Positions 1 through 6,986 of a DNA stretch of 22,850 bases are shown here, in pieces. The first letter of the stretch is position 1, and each line of letters begins with the position of its first letter. The DNA comes from Chara braunii (taxonomy: Eukaryota; Streptophyta; Charophyceae; Charales; Characeae), in contig BFEA01000002.1 of assembly GCA_003427395.1 (NCBI GenBank), positions 608,432 to 631,281 of the forward strand, read 5' to 3'. Under the pieces are notes generated by a model, which did no database searches, had not been told where the DNA came from, and saw only the letters and a list, made by a program, of their open reading frames with translations. The position numbers and the translations under genes are program-made.

Positions 1-429
1 TAGTGTGAGTGTGCCCTCAGATTCCGTTTTCGCCTTTCACTACCCATCTACTACTACGAAATCGATTTTTTTTTTCTTTTCTTTTTTTTTGTAAGTGCCC
101 CCTAGTAAACTTCTCTCCCTTCCCGCTTTCGTTCTTTTTTCTTCAATTCCCCTCTTCTCCGTTTAAGTGCCTTATCGCCTTCTTTTTTTTTTCCTCCTTT
201 TTCTTTAACTGCTCTATCGACTTCTTTCATTGATCGATTATACTTTCTGTTTTTTTTTTTTGTTTTTTTTTGAAAGGCCTTGCGAGCGTTTCGCTTCGCA
301 TATCGAAAACTTTGATTTTCCATTTTCCTTTCAGGATTTGCGCCGAGCGCGTGCGGTACCAAAAAAATCGGTTTTCTTTCCTTTGTGCGCGCGAAGCGGC
401 GGAGCTGTACGAGGGGGGAGAGGGGGGGG
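1..429. other. T-rich low-complexity DNA, no gene
   Basis: The plus strand is dominated by T runs (for example around 67-90, 185-200 and 250-271) mixed with C/T-rich text. The open frames here are Phe/Ser/Pro or Lys/Arg rich in every phase, as expected from homopolymers, and none has a recognisable domain. I see no gene. Confidence 0.6.
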
Positions 430-715
430 AGGGGGGATTCACAACACCGCCAAGCCCTGGCATCCCCCAAGCGCAGTGGGGAGGGGGCGGGCAGCGGGGG
501 AGGCGGGGATTCAAAACACCCCCAAGCCCTCACATCCCGCAAGCGCAGAGGGGCCCCGAAGGGGGGGGGAGGGAGGCGTGGGGGGATTCACAACACCCCC
601 AAGCCCGCACATTGCGGGTTCTCTTTTTTTTGGCCCCAAAAAAAAAAAAAAAAAAAATTCCGAGTTTCTTTTGGGGGGAGGGGGAGATTCACAACGCCCC
701 CAAGCCCCCGCATTT
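430..715. repeat. G-rich minisatellite, four diverged units
   Basis: A module reading roughly GGGGATTCACAACACCCCC, followed by AAGCCC and a CACATCCC-like tail, occurs four times, with GATTC at about 436, 508, 585 and 686. Spacing is uneven (about 73, 77 and 101 bp). The last interval is stretched by T and A runs. Each module has a G run and a C run that can pair across the ATTCACAACA core. Long open frames across it are a by-product of the repeat. Confidence 0.75.
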
Positions 716-879
716 TTCATTTTTCATTTTTATTTTTTTTTTATAAAGGAAAACACATTTCGAGTTCTTTTTTTCGTTTGGCCAGAAAACAAAAATAAAA
801 AAAAATAAAAAATTCCCGCCTTCTTCCCTCCTCTAACATCCCCACGTGCTACCCTTCCTTGCATGAATCAGCCAAGGAT

Positions 880-1146
880 TGTGGAGATGTGCAGAAAATC
901 CGATCGAATGTGGACGTGATTGTGGAGCGTAGAGTTTCCTCAACGCCCCACGTCCCACTAGCAGGCCCCCCAAGTCCCACTAGCAGCGTAGAGTTTCCTC
1001 AACGCCCGAATGTGGACGTGTTTGTGGAAATGTGTGCGGTTGAATTCCTCAATGCCCGAATCTGGACGTATTTGTGGAGATGTGCGGAAAATCCGATCGA
1101 GTTTTCTCAACCACACATCTCCACAAACACGTCCACATTCGAGCGT
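880..1146. repeat. Direct and inverted repeat family (GTGGAGATGTG motif)
   Basis: A unit containing GAATGTGGACGTG, TTGTGGAGATGTG and, in two of the copies, GGAAAATCCGATCGA recurs in part at about 880-933, 1008-1040 and 1057-1100. It reappears reverse-complemented at 1110-1146, giving a hairpin with arms of about 33-35 bp around a loop near 1091-1109. A second module, GCGTAGAGTTTCCTCAACGC, occurs at 927 and again 59 bp later at 986. A weaker copy of the same theme with an inverted partner lies at about 1336-1425. No coding potential is convincing. Confidence 0.7.
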
Positions 1147-1187
1147 TGACGAAACGCTGCTAATGTGACTTGGCCCCAGGGGTCCCA

Positions 1188-1299
1188 CTACCGTCTTCAC
1201 CCGAAGAGAACGCCCGGTAATTATCGCTGCATCTGGACCGAAAATTGTGCCAAATACAGCTACAAATGACCGGGCGTTCTATTCGGGTGAAGACGGTAG
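1188..1299. mobile_element. Palindromic MITE-like element, 112 bp
   Basis: The left end CTACCGTCTTCACCCGAA continues into GAGAACGCCCGGTAATT. The right end is its near-perfect reverse complement, giving inverted repeats of about 34 bp around a roughly 45-bp centre. Size and structure fit a non-autonomous foldback or MITE element. The outer bases resemble CACTA/TAGT ends, but no clean target-site duplication is visible. The GAACGCCCGGT core partly recurs near 12897-12910, and more loosely at 9281-9392. Confidence 0.6.
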
Positions 1300-1435
1300 T
1301 AGCAAAGAGGATGGGATTAATAAGCGCCTGAAAAAATATGGACGCATTTTTTTGTGGAGAGGTGTAGAAAATGGCCATTGATCTTCTTTTTTCTGCATCT
1401 CTGCATAAAACACATCCACATTCAGGCGCGTGATC

Positions 1436-1455
1436 CAATCCACTTGTCTTTGTCT

Positions 1456-1501
<46 letters not shown>

Positions 1502-1516
1502 CAAAACAATCCACTT
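1436..1516 (-). mobile_element. Poly(A)-only retroinsertion candidate with 10-bp TSD
   Basis: The direct repeat CAATCCACTT occurs at 1436-1445 and 1507-1516. The 61 bp between are almost purely T on the plus strand, ending in a run of over 30 T. Read on the minus strand this is an A-rich tail bounded by a target-site duplication, as left by a severely 5'-truncated LINE-type or other poly(A)-primed insertion. Replication slippage in a T run would not by itself create the flanking duplication. Confidence 0.5.
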
Positions 1517-1573
1517 TGCTACATAGTCGGAGCTCGCCCCAGCTGAACGAGAGAGCAGGAATGAATTCACAAT

Positions 1574-1717
1574 GCTACATAGGGCCTCGGTCCATCCACT
1601 GCTATCACGACACGCACCAAAGACAAAAAATATGGCGGTGTATGTGCCCGTGTTCTAGCGGAAGATTCATTCTCATTTTGCAATCATTTCCTGAGTAGCG
1701 GAGCGAGGCCCTACATA
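1574..1717. mobile_element. Palindromic MITE-like element, ~144 bp
   Basis: The left end CTACATAGGGCCTCG pairs with the right end CGAGGCCCTACATAG with two mismatches, and the interior is about 110 bp. The CGAGGCCCTA end motif appears again at about 8451-8461 (GCGAGGCCCTATGTATAG), so it is a small dispersed family. No target-site duplication could be assigned. Confidence 0.45.
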
Positions 1718-1855
1718 GACTCCCATGCCAGCTGTCATCATTTTCATTTCTTTTTTCCCTCTTATTAACGCTCTTCTTCTCCGTTTATTAAGCGTTTTCT
1801 TTTCCCTCTTCGTTTTAAATCCGTTTTCCGTTCTCCACGTCCGTCACACAAGAGG

Positions 1856-1892
1856 TTTCTTTTTCTTTTTTTTTCTTTTTTTTCTTTTTTTT
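1856..1892 (-). other. A-rich tract just beyond the poly(A) signal
   Basis: On the minus strand 33 of 37 bases are A, interrupted by four single G. It starts 8 bases after AATAAA and lies about 70-110 bases beyond the kinase stop. It could be a fossil poly(A) tail of a retrotransposed mRNA, but T/A homopolymers are common in this part of the window. Confidence 0.45.
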
Positions 1893-1900
1893 GTGGAGGG

Positions 1901-1906
1901 TTTATT
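1901..1906 (-). promoter_or_regulatory. Poly(A) signal AATAAA of the kinase transcript
   Basis: A canonical AATAAA lies on the minus strand about 58 bases after the kinase stop codon and immediately before an A-rich tract. Position and sense suit the 3' end of the kinase mRNA. Confidence 0.5.
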
Positions 1907-1963
1907 TGATGCAGCGTCATCATATATATATATCCAAGGGTCGATCAGAGCGACAAGTACCCT

Positions 1964-3706
1964 CTAGCAATGAAGACCCCAGCGCAACCTCTGTAGCAGA
2001 AGGGGAAAGAAATTAGCCCCTGTGTGTACCTCTTTGTGCACCCCATTTGCGACTGGAATACCTGCTCCTCCTCCCATGAGATTTCCCGCCCCGGCAGTTT
2101 TCCCCGTTGTGGTCCCAGCCGCAGAAGCAGTAGTCCCACCACCAGCCGCGCTCCCACCCCCAGCAGGGGGAGCAGCGGCGGGACCCGAAGTATGAAGACC
2201 ACCTCCACCTCCACCACCACCTCCTCCTCCTCCCGCTCCAGCTTTCGCGACAGCATTCGTCCCCGACACTCTCCCATTCCTCTCTCTCTCTCTCCCTCCC
2301 CCCCCTGCTTCTCTTTCCCTCTCTCTCCCTCCCCGCTGCTGTTGCTGATACCTGTCTCCCCTATGCTCTCTCTCCGCTCCCCCCCCCGTTTCCAAGTCTC
2401 CCTCCCTCTCTCCTCCTCCCCCTCCTCCTCCTCTGACATGTCTTGCTGCCTCCACCGTAAATTCCTTCACTCTCTCCCTCGGCAACGACGTCGGCTTCCT
2501 CTCCAGAGGCCCCGGGACCGGCCCCGGCCCATTCTTGGTATCTCCGTACTGCTGCTCCAAGTGCGCAAACTGCCGCCGGAATTGATCTACTGCGCTTGGG
2601 TACACGAAGCTCCCGTTATCCTGCCCGCTCAAGTACTCCCTCTGCAACTTGGGATGATAATGCAGTATCTCTCGGTATATGAGCTCTCTGACGTCGTCGA
2701 TTGTCACCCTCCTCCTCTCAAATTCAAACTCGAATCGGCTGATTGCCTGGCAAGAAGGCTCCCGCTCAATCTTCGCGAGGCTGGCAAAGTAGGGGTCCGC
2801 CAGGGCCTCCTCTGCTGTTGGCCGATTGGCCGGGTCGAAGGCCAGCATCCTCTCGAGAAGCTTCAGCGCCAACGGATCTGCAGACTGAAACTTGTCCTGA
2901 AATCGCACACTCTCCTTCTTCCTCATGCTGCTCAGGTACCTTCTCGCCCTCTCGTTCCGCACCTTCGCGATGGATTCCGACGACGGTGTCCCCAGCAAGT
3001 CGGTCATCAACTCCAGCTGATGAACCACGTTTTTGCCTGGAAACAGCGGTCTCCCCGTCAGCACCTCCGCGAATATGCACCCTATGCTCCAGATGTCGAT
3101 TGCCGGCGTATAGCGGGAGAAGAAAGAGCCGCACAACTCCGGCGCCCTGTACCACCGCGTGGCCACGTAATCGGTCCAAAAGATGGCAGTGGGCGCGTCG
3201 TTGAAGGCCACCCTTGCGAGGCCGAAGTCGCACAACTTGAGCTTGCAATCGGCATTAGCCAGGACGTTCTTTGGCTTTAAATCGCGGTGAAACACGTTGG
3301 CGGTGTGGATGAATTTGAGCGCGCGAAGGAGCTGGTAGAGAAAGAACTGGCAGTGCTCAGGAGTGAGATCGTCGTTGGCCTTGATGACTTGGTGGAGATC
3401 GGTTTCCATCAGCTCAAAGACGACGTAGATATCCTTGAAGTCGCGTCGAGTGGGAGGGAGCATGATGTGCTTGACCTCGACGATATCAGGGTGGCGTAGG
3501 AGACGGAGGAGCTTGATTTCCCGGAGAATGCGAGTGGCGTCGGACACGTGTTCAAAGATGTCGTTGATCTTCTTGATGGCAACCTTATCACCAGTGAGTT
3601 GGTCGGTGGCGGAGCAGACGACGCCATAGCTGCCGCGGCCAATGACCTCCTGGATGCGATACCGGTTAGCCTCGCCGTAATCGCTGAAGAACTCGCGTTC
3701 ATCCAT
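1964..3706 (-). CDS. TDY-type (plant group D) mitogen-activated protein kinase
   Basis: This is a Ser/Thr kinase of the last tier of a MAPK cascade, expected to be activated by MAPK kinases and to act in cytosol and nucleus. From the Met at 3706 it has 580 residues. Seen in order: Gly loop GRGSYGVV (23-30), catalytic Lys45 in VAIKK, HRDLKPKN (140-147, Asp142), DFG (160-162), activation motif TDY (178-180) within FWTDYVATRWYRAPE, kinase fold to about residue 310, then the group-typical extension through YPSAVDQFRRQFAHLE to about 430. The last ~150 residues are low-complexity Gly/Arg/Glu/Ala. All catalytic residues are present. TDY in place of TEY, plus the long C-terminal extension, marks plant group D. 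The start at 3706 is chosen because MDEREFFSDYGEANRY matches where family members begin and the context GCCATGG is strong. The frame stays open to an ATG at 4138, which would add a Gly-rich 144-residue extension; I read this as leader. The kinase domain has no intron, although plant family members usually have many. Confidence 0.92.
   Translation of the reverse strand: MDEREFFSDYGEANRYRIQEVIGRGSYGVVCSATDQLTGDKVAIKKINDIFEHVSDATRILREIKLLRLLRHPDIVEVKHIMLPPTRRDFKDIYVVFELMETDLHQVIKANDDLTPEHCQFFLYQLLRALKFIHTANVFHRDLKPKNVLANADCKLKLCDFGLARVAFNDAPTAIFWTDYVATRWYRAPELCGSFFSRYTPAIDIWSIGCIFAEVLTGRPLFPGKNVVHQLELMTDLLGTPSSESIAKVRNERARRYLSSMRKKESVRFQDKFQSADPLALKLLERMLAFDPANRPTAEEALADPYFASLAKIEREPSCQAISRFEFEFERRRVTIDDVRELIYREILHYHPKLQREYLSGQDNGSFVYPSAVDQFRRQFAHLEQQYGDTKNGPGPVPGPLERKPTSLPRERVKEFTVEAARHVRGGGGGGGEREGDLETGGGAEREHRGDRYQQQQRGGREREREAGGGGRERERNGRVSGTNAVAKAGAGGGGGGGGGGGGLHTSGPAAAPPAGGGSAAGGGTTASAAGTTTGKTAGAGNLMGGGAGIPVANGVHKEVHTGANFFPLLLQRLRWGLHC
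1991..2061 (-). other. Possible 71-nt intron near the 3' end of the kinase ORF
   Basis: On the minus strand, CAG|GTATTCC at 2061 is followed by a pyrimidine tract and CTGCTACAG ending at 1991, which makes a good donor and acceptor pair at a short but usable plant intron length. Splicing would shift frame and replace the last 31 residues with about 22 others, ending at a TGA near 1920. Without splicing the frame ends at 1964. No transcript evidence is available, so the unspliced version is annotated. Confidence 0.25.
2214..2436 (-). repeat. Simple-sequence tail of the kinase ORF
   Basis: The DNA is CT/CCT-rich on the plus strand and encodes Gly runs, Arg-Glu repeats and a short Gln run on the minus strand (roughly residues 430-520). 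There is no conserved motif here, and the length is likely to vary between alleles. It is probably a disordered tail. Confidence 0.6.
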
Positions 3707-3734
3707 GGCTTTCCTGCGGGCGTCGCGAGCCGCA

Positions 3735-3765
<31 letters not shown>

Positions 3766-3934
3766 GGTTGCGAGGGAGCTTGACGCGGACGCGATGAAGG
3801 TCAAGCTCTCCGCCGCCTCCGCCGACGTAGGCTCTTCCCCGCCCACGCCCTCCTCCTCCAACTCCACCTACCCCGTGCAGTTCGTCCGCTACGGAGGCCG
3901 AGGACCGGCCCCCTTGTCTACTTCCCCCTCCCCC

Positions 3935-3969
<35 letters not shown>

Positions 3970-3971
3970 TT

Positions 3972-4023
<52 letters not shown>

Positions 4024-4138
4024 GCCCCCAGCTCGAAGACAAGCTGCCGTCGTACTCTCCGGATTCGAACCTTCGTTGGAGTCTGACGCCGCAACAACGC
4101 ACTGCCCTGTCAATCGGCTTAAACTCCGCCGGCACCAA
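3707..4138 (-). other. Presumed kinase 5' leader with GGC repeat and long G run
   Basis: The frame of the kinase stays open upstream to an ATG at 4138, but the predicted peptide is mostly Gly from a (GGC)n tract (3737-3768) and a G homopolymer (3936-4021, interrupted at 3970-3972). No conserved residues are seen. The best reading is 5' UTR or proximal promoter. The alternative is a real poly-Gly N-terminal extension. Confidence 0.5.
3936..4021. repeat. Poly-C/poly-G homopolymer, 34 + 49 bases
   Basis: The plus strand is C from 3936 to 3969, then TTT, then C from 3973 to 4021. The transcribed strand sense for the kinase is G, so the leader would be able to form stacked G-quadruplexes. Homopolymers this long are hard to sequence, so the exact length should not be trusted. 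Confidence 0.85.
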
Positions 4139-4204
4139 TGACGGATCGCATCAAACAGCGCACCACCCATATGCCGGCGCAGCAGCGACAGGCAGCACGT
4201 TCGA

Positions 4205-4210
4205 CACGTG
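4205..4210. promoter_or_regulatory. G-box CACGTG
   Basis: A CACGTG core lies at the edge of the minisatellite, about 500 bp upstream of the kinase start codon. Plant bZIP and bHLH factors bind this core. Function is inferred only from the motif. Confidence 0.35.
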
Positions 4211-4211
4211 C

Positions 4212-4500
4212 CGCCTCCGCGCTTCCGAGTCCCCACCTCGCCCGCCTTCTGCACCTCTTCCACCCGATTCCCCTCCCCACCTCCACTTGCCAGTCTCTTG
4301 GAAACTCCGGCGCGCTACGCCTCCGCGCTTCCGAGTCCCCACCTCTTCCTCCCGATTCCCCGCACCCCTCCACTTGCCAGTCTCTTGGAAACTCCGGCGC
4401 GCCACGCCTCCGCGCTTCCGAGTCCCCACCTCGCCCGCCTTCCCCACCTCTTCCGCCCGATTCCCCCCACCTCCGCTTGCCAGTCTCTTGGAAACTCCCC
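4212..4500. repeat. Promoter-side minisatellite, three units of ~87-103 bp
   Basis: The module GCTTCCGAGTCCCCACCTC is followed by CTTGCCAGTCTCTTGGAAAC. The second part occurs at 4286, 4373 and 4476, and the first at 4221, 4327 and 4414. Units differ mainly by the length of a C/T spacer. It lies 0.5-0.8 kb upstream of the kinase start codon. The Pro/Ser-rich frames across it have no gene-like features. Confidence 0.8.
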
Positions 4501-4700
4501 GCGCCTCGCGCGCCGAGTCAACTCAATGCCGCCACACACAACTCAATGCCGCCGATCACCCTTCCCTGCTGCGCCGGCCACACTCCCAAAAACACCCCTT
4601 TCCCCCTCTTCAACGGCGGCGGCGGCGGCCCCTTTCTCGTCGGCACGCCTCTCGCACCGTCGTCGCCCGCACTGCCACACCATTCGTCCGTCTTCTGAAT

Positions 4701-4703
<3 letters not shown>

Positions 4704-4743
<40 letters not shown>

Positions 4744-4760
4744 CACACACACACACACAC
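4704..4760. repeat. (CT)n followed by (CA)n microsatellite
   Basis: About 38 bases of CT repeat run directly into a CACACA stretch ending near 4760. (GA/CT)n tracts are frequent in plant promoters and 5' leaders, and this one lies upstream of the kinase. Confidence 0.85.
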
Positions 4761-4803
4761 CCCTGTTTCCCTCGACAATCTCGCCTCACGCTCAAACACG
4801 GAC

Positions 4804-4809
4804 CACGTG
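4804..4809. promoter_or_regulatory. G-box CACGTG
   Basis: Second CACGTG core upstream of the kinase, within CCACGTGC. It is one of five between 4.2 and 6.2 kb. Confidence 0.35.
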
Positions 4810-4974
4810 CACTGGGCACAGATGGACCGCAGGCATAGAGGGCGCACGCACGACGACGAAGTGGCGTTTCGTCGATGAAAAACTCCTTGTGGGGACTGCG
4901 GTGACGTGAGCTCAGAGCTCCAGAGAAAGATAAGCGAGAGGGGAATTTCGTTCTGCCCTCTGGCGGAGGGCTTA

Positions 4975-4976
4975 CC
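4975..4976 (-). other. Candidate 5' splice site of a kinase leader exon
   Basis: On the minus strand GGAAG|GTAAGCC is close to the donor consensus. Paired with an acceptor such as GATTGACAG near 4111, it would remove about 0.86 kb, including most of the minisatellite, and make a 5' UTR exon upstream. Leader introns are common in plant genes, but this is only a motif match. Confidence 0.2.
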
Positions 4977-5017
4977 TTCCAGCTCCTCCCTCTCTCCTTC
5001 CTTCGATTTTTTGGAGG

Positions 5018-5311
5018 GTGAAGGTGCTGGACTTCACCTGTTCTTCCTCTACACCCCGTCTCGTGATGCGGGCCGCCGATTTACTTGCCCGCCGCCGCGA
5101 TAATTTCAAACCGCCCCAGCAGGTACCCCCCTCTCCTCTCCTCCTCTCCTCTCCCCCTCCCCTCCCCTCCTTGCTCTCACCTTCCCAGCGTCGCTTCCAG
5201 CCTATACTTCCCTCCTCCGCTGAGCCACCCCCTCACCCCTCACACCGCCCACCCGTACATACAATCCTACCTTGCCGGTGCTGCTCATCAGAACCAGCAC
5301 GCCGCTGCTAA
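5018..5311 (+). other. Unrecognised short ORF with possible 66-nt intron
   Basis: A 97-codon frame starts MKVLDFTCSSSTPRLVMRAA and continues to FKPPQQ. After that, CAG|GTACCC (5123), a long pyrimidine tract and TTCCCAG (to 5188) look like a small intron whose length is a multiple of three. The part before 5122 is less repetitive than its surroundings; the rest is Pro/Ser rich. It would be divergent from the kinase. I recognise no family and do not claim a gene. Confidence 0.15.
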
Positions 5312-5408
5312 TGTAGAGTCCCCGCCCGATGTAATTTAAGGTTATGGGATTACGCAGAGTATCATCAAATGGTTCCGCAACAAAATGTAGAGTCAAGCAA
5401 TCAATCAA
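5268..5408 (-). other. Coding-like segment, unrecognised
   Basis: On the minus strand the frame runs from an ATG at 5408 and is non-repetitive (DCLTLHFVAEPFDDTLRNPI, then a hydrophobic stretch around GLYISSGVLVLMSSTGK). A GGCAAG|GTAGG donor-like site lies near 5274. Composition is more protein-like than its neighbours, but there is no family match from memory and a (CAAT)n repeat sits at its 5' edge. It may be an exon, a gene fragment or chance. Confidence 0.15.
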
Positions 5409-5417
5409 TCAATCAAT
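5398..5417. repeat. (CAAT)n microsatellite
   Basis: Five tandem CAAT units, with one neighbouring imperfect unit. Confidence 0.8.
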
Positions 5418-5684
5418 AACCCCTCTGTTCTTCGTCATTCCCCCGGTCGGTTTACAGCTGTGCAGACTGTCGTTCGTCAAAGGCTCATCATCTCGTCCCC
5501 GCCCCTCGTCAGGCCCACGCACCCACCCCTTCCGCCGCCTCCACTCCTCCCTCTCTCTCCTCTCGTCTCTTCTCTCCCCTCCCTCACTCCCCCGCTATTC
5601 TCCCGCCGTTCTCTGGACTGGCTTGTCCGCCAACTCCATGCCACGCAAGCACTCTCAGACTGACCGTCCCTCTCTCGGCGTGTA

Positions 5685-5690
5685 CACGTG
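5685..5690. promoter_or_regulatory. G-box CACGTG
   Basis: The core lies within ACACGTGT, an ABRE-like palindrome. It is the third of five upstream of the kinase. Confidence 0.3.
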
Positions 5691-5882
5691 TCTTCTTCAC
5701 TCTCTTTTCCACCCCTCCAACTAGGCCACCAACCAGTCCTCTCCTCCCGTCTCCCCCAGTATGTTGTGTAGATAGCCGACAGATAACAGACGGAGAACGT
5801 GGGACCTTCACTCTCTCTCCTCCCGCCCTCCCCTTCTTCCCTCCTCCCCCTGCTTCCCCTGTCTTCTGCGCCTCGAATATAG

Positions 5883-5928
5883 GTATATATATATTGTCAC
5901 ACTGTATATATATATCTATATATATATA
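5883..5928. repeat. TA-rich inverted repeat
   Basis: Two TATATATATA arms flank the short core GTCACACTGT, followed by another (TA)n. It can extrude as a cruciform. Confidence 0.6.
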
Positions 5929-5943
5929 GCAGGTCCTTGTCGC

Positions 5944-6050
5944 TCAGCCGGAGACCAGCCAGTCTTCCTGGGCCACCTTGTAGTCCACCAAATCCCAGAT
6001 GAACAGATGACTCCCCGCCGACCGACAGAGATTGTCCGACCCGCGCACCT
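5944..6050 (-). other. Coding-like 3' segment, unrecognised
   Basis: On the minus strand the last ~32 codons before a TGA at 5944-5946 read SDNLCRSAGSHLFIWDLVDY, then KVAQEDWLVSG. This is compositionally protein-like. Upstream the same frame enters a purine-rich stretch encoding Arg/Glu, and there is no pyrimidine tract for a splice acceptor. It could be the remnant end of a gene. The family is unknown to me. Confidence 0.15.
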
Positions 6051-6150
6051 CTCTCCTCTCTCTCCTCTCTCCTCTCTCCCTTTTCTTATCCTGTATTAAC
6101 GAGATCCCGCATCGTCTCTCGGAATCCTTCACACATGGAGAAGGAGGAAG

Positions 6151-6200
6151 ACACGTGTCCCCCGCCCAGGCAAAATCACGCCTCTGTGATTGCCCACGTG
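6151..6200. promoter_or_regulatory. Paired G-boxes (6152-6157 and 6195-6200)
   Basis: Two CACGTG cores lie 43 bp apart, the first inside the 10-bp palindrome GACACGTGTC and the second in CCACGTGG. Closely spaced ABRE/G-box pairs are typical abscisic-acid or light-response modules in plants. The target gene is not clear, since the kinase start is 2.4 kb away. Confidence 0.4.
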
Positions 6201-6289
6201 GCCCAGAGACGAGTCCAAAAGCCTAATGCCGTCCCGACAAGCAGCACGAGGTGTCAGAACTCCACCCCTCTACTCCTCTCCCGGTCACT

Positions 6290-6640
6290 TCTCGCTCATC
6301 TCTCTTTCATTCGTTCGTTTCCCTGTCTTCCTTCCAACCCTCATCTTCCCCTCCGCTCTCCCCTCACCTACCCTTCCCAATACCGCCGCCTGCGCACCAC
6401 CTCACCGCTTCTACTACCCCCTTATCTTCTCCTCCTTTGCCCATTAACCTGGGCTGGCTCCTCTCTCTCTCATTCGTTTTCCTCTCTTCCTTCCGACACT
6501 CCTCGTCTTCCACTTTTACTCTCCCCTCACCTACCCCTCCCAACACTCCAAGTCCCGATACCGCCGCCTGCGCACCACCTCCCCGCTTCCACTACCCCCC
6601 TTATCTCCTCCTTTGCAGATTAACCCGGGGCACCATTTCT
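6290..6640. repeat. 178-bp tandem duplication, two copies
   Basis: Two diverged copies share TACCGCCGCCTGCGCACCAC (6381 and 6559), then CTACTACCCC/CCACTACCCC and CTTATC. Each starts with a CATTCGTT and CTTCCTTCC stretch and ends in a TTAACC-like tail. They are pyrimidine-rich throughout, with no gene. Confidence 0.75.
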
Positions 6641-6986
6641 TGCTTCTTCCCTCCTGACGATAGCCTACCCGAGATCCCCGTGGCTGTTCCCCCATATGAT
6701 CCTCGTCGACAACACGGCACCGGTACCAGCACCAGCCTTGGAAGATGGAAGAAATGCCAAATTCAATTTCAATGAAGTGAAGAAGGCGTTGCTCCTCTGG
6801 CCTGAAACATGACCACCTTGGACAAGCGCTCCAGCTATCGTCAATTTCCGAGCACACGACACACGATGCAACTACCCCCTACAACGCCTGTATGCGAGAC
6901 CAGAAAAGGGAAAAGGAAGGCTGGTTGCTGCTGCGTATCTTCACGACGGACCAGAAGCTCTCGAGCTTAGCTCTTAGCTCGGCCAA

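Larger units (their letters stand above)
1719..1963. other. T-rich region; presumed 3' UTR and flank of the kinase gene
   Basis: On the minus strand this follows directly on the kinase stop codon. It holds a short (TA)n near 1922-1932, an AATAAA hexamer at 1901-1906 and an A-rich tract at 1856-1892. The remainder is T/C-rich without coding signal. Confidence 0.5.

Noticed and set aside
430-715. CRISPR-like regularly spaced repeats
   Set aside because: Units are diverged, spacing is uneven, the spacers are homopolymers and the genome is eukaryotic. It is a minisatellite.
230-808. Overlapping plus-strand ORFs up to 192 codons
   Set aside because: They run through T runs and the G-rich minisatellite, giving Phe, Gly and Lys runs only. 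All three phases are open, which is typical of simple repeats.
2024-3280. 418-codon plus-strand ORF
   Set aside because: Exactly antisense to the kinase. Its openness follows from GC-rich kinase codons, and the protein has no domain.
4060-4070. Perfect-looking tRNA B box (minus strand GGTTCGAATCC)
   Set aside because: The T stem does not pair beyond two base pairs and no A box or acceptor stem fits at tRNA distance.
3707-4138. N-terminal extension of the kinase from the ATG at 4138
   Set aside because: The extension is almost pure Gly/Arg from a homopolymer and GGC repeat, while the ATG at 3706 has good context and matches the family start. It is kept only as an alternative.
4208-4909. 233-codon plus-strand ORF
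   Set aside because: It is made of the minisatellite and CT/CA microsatellites (Ser-Leu and His-Thr repeats), with no conserved sequence.
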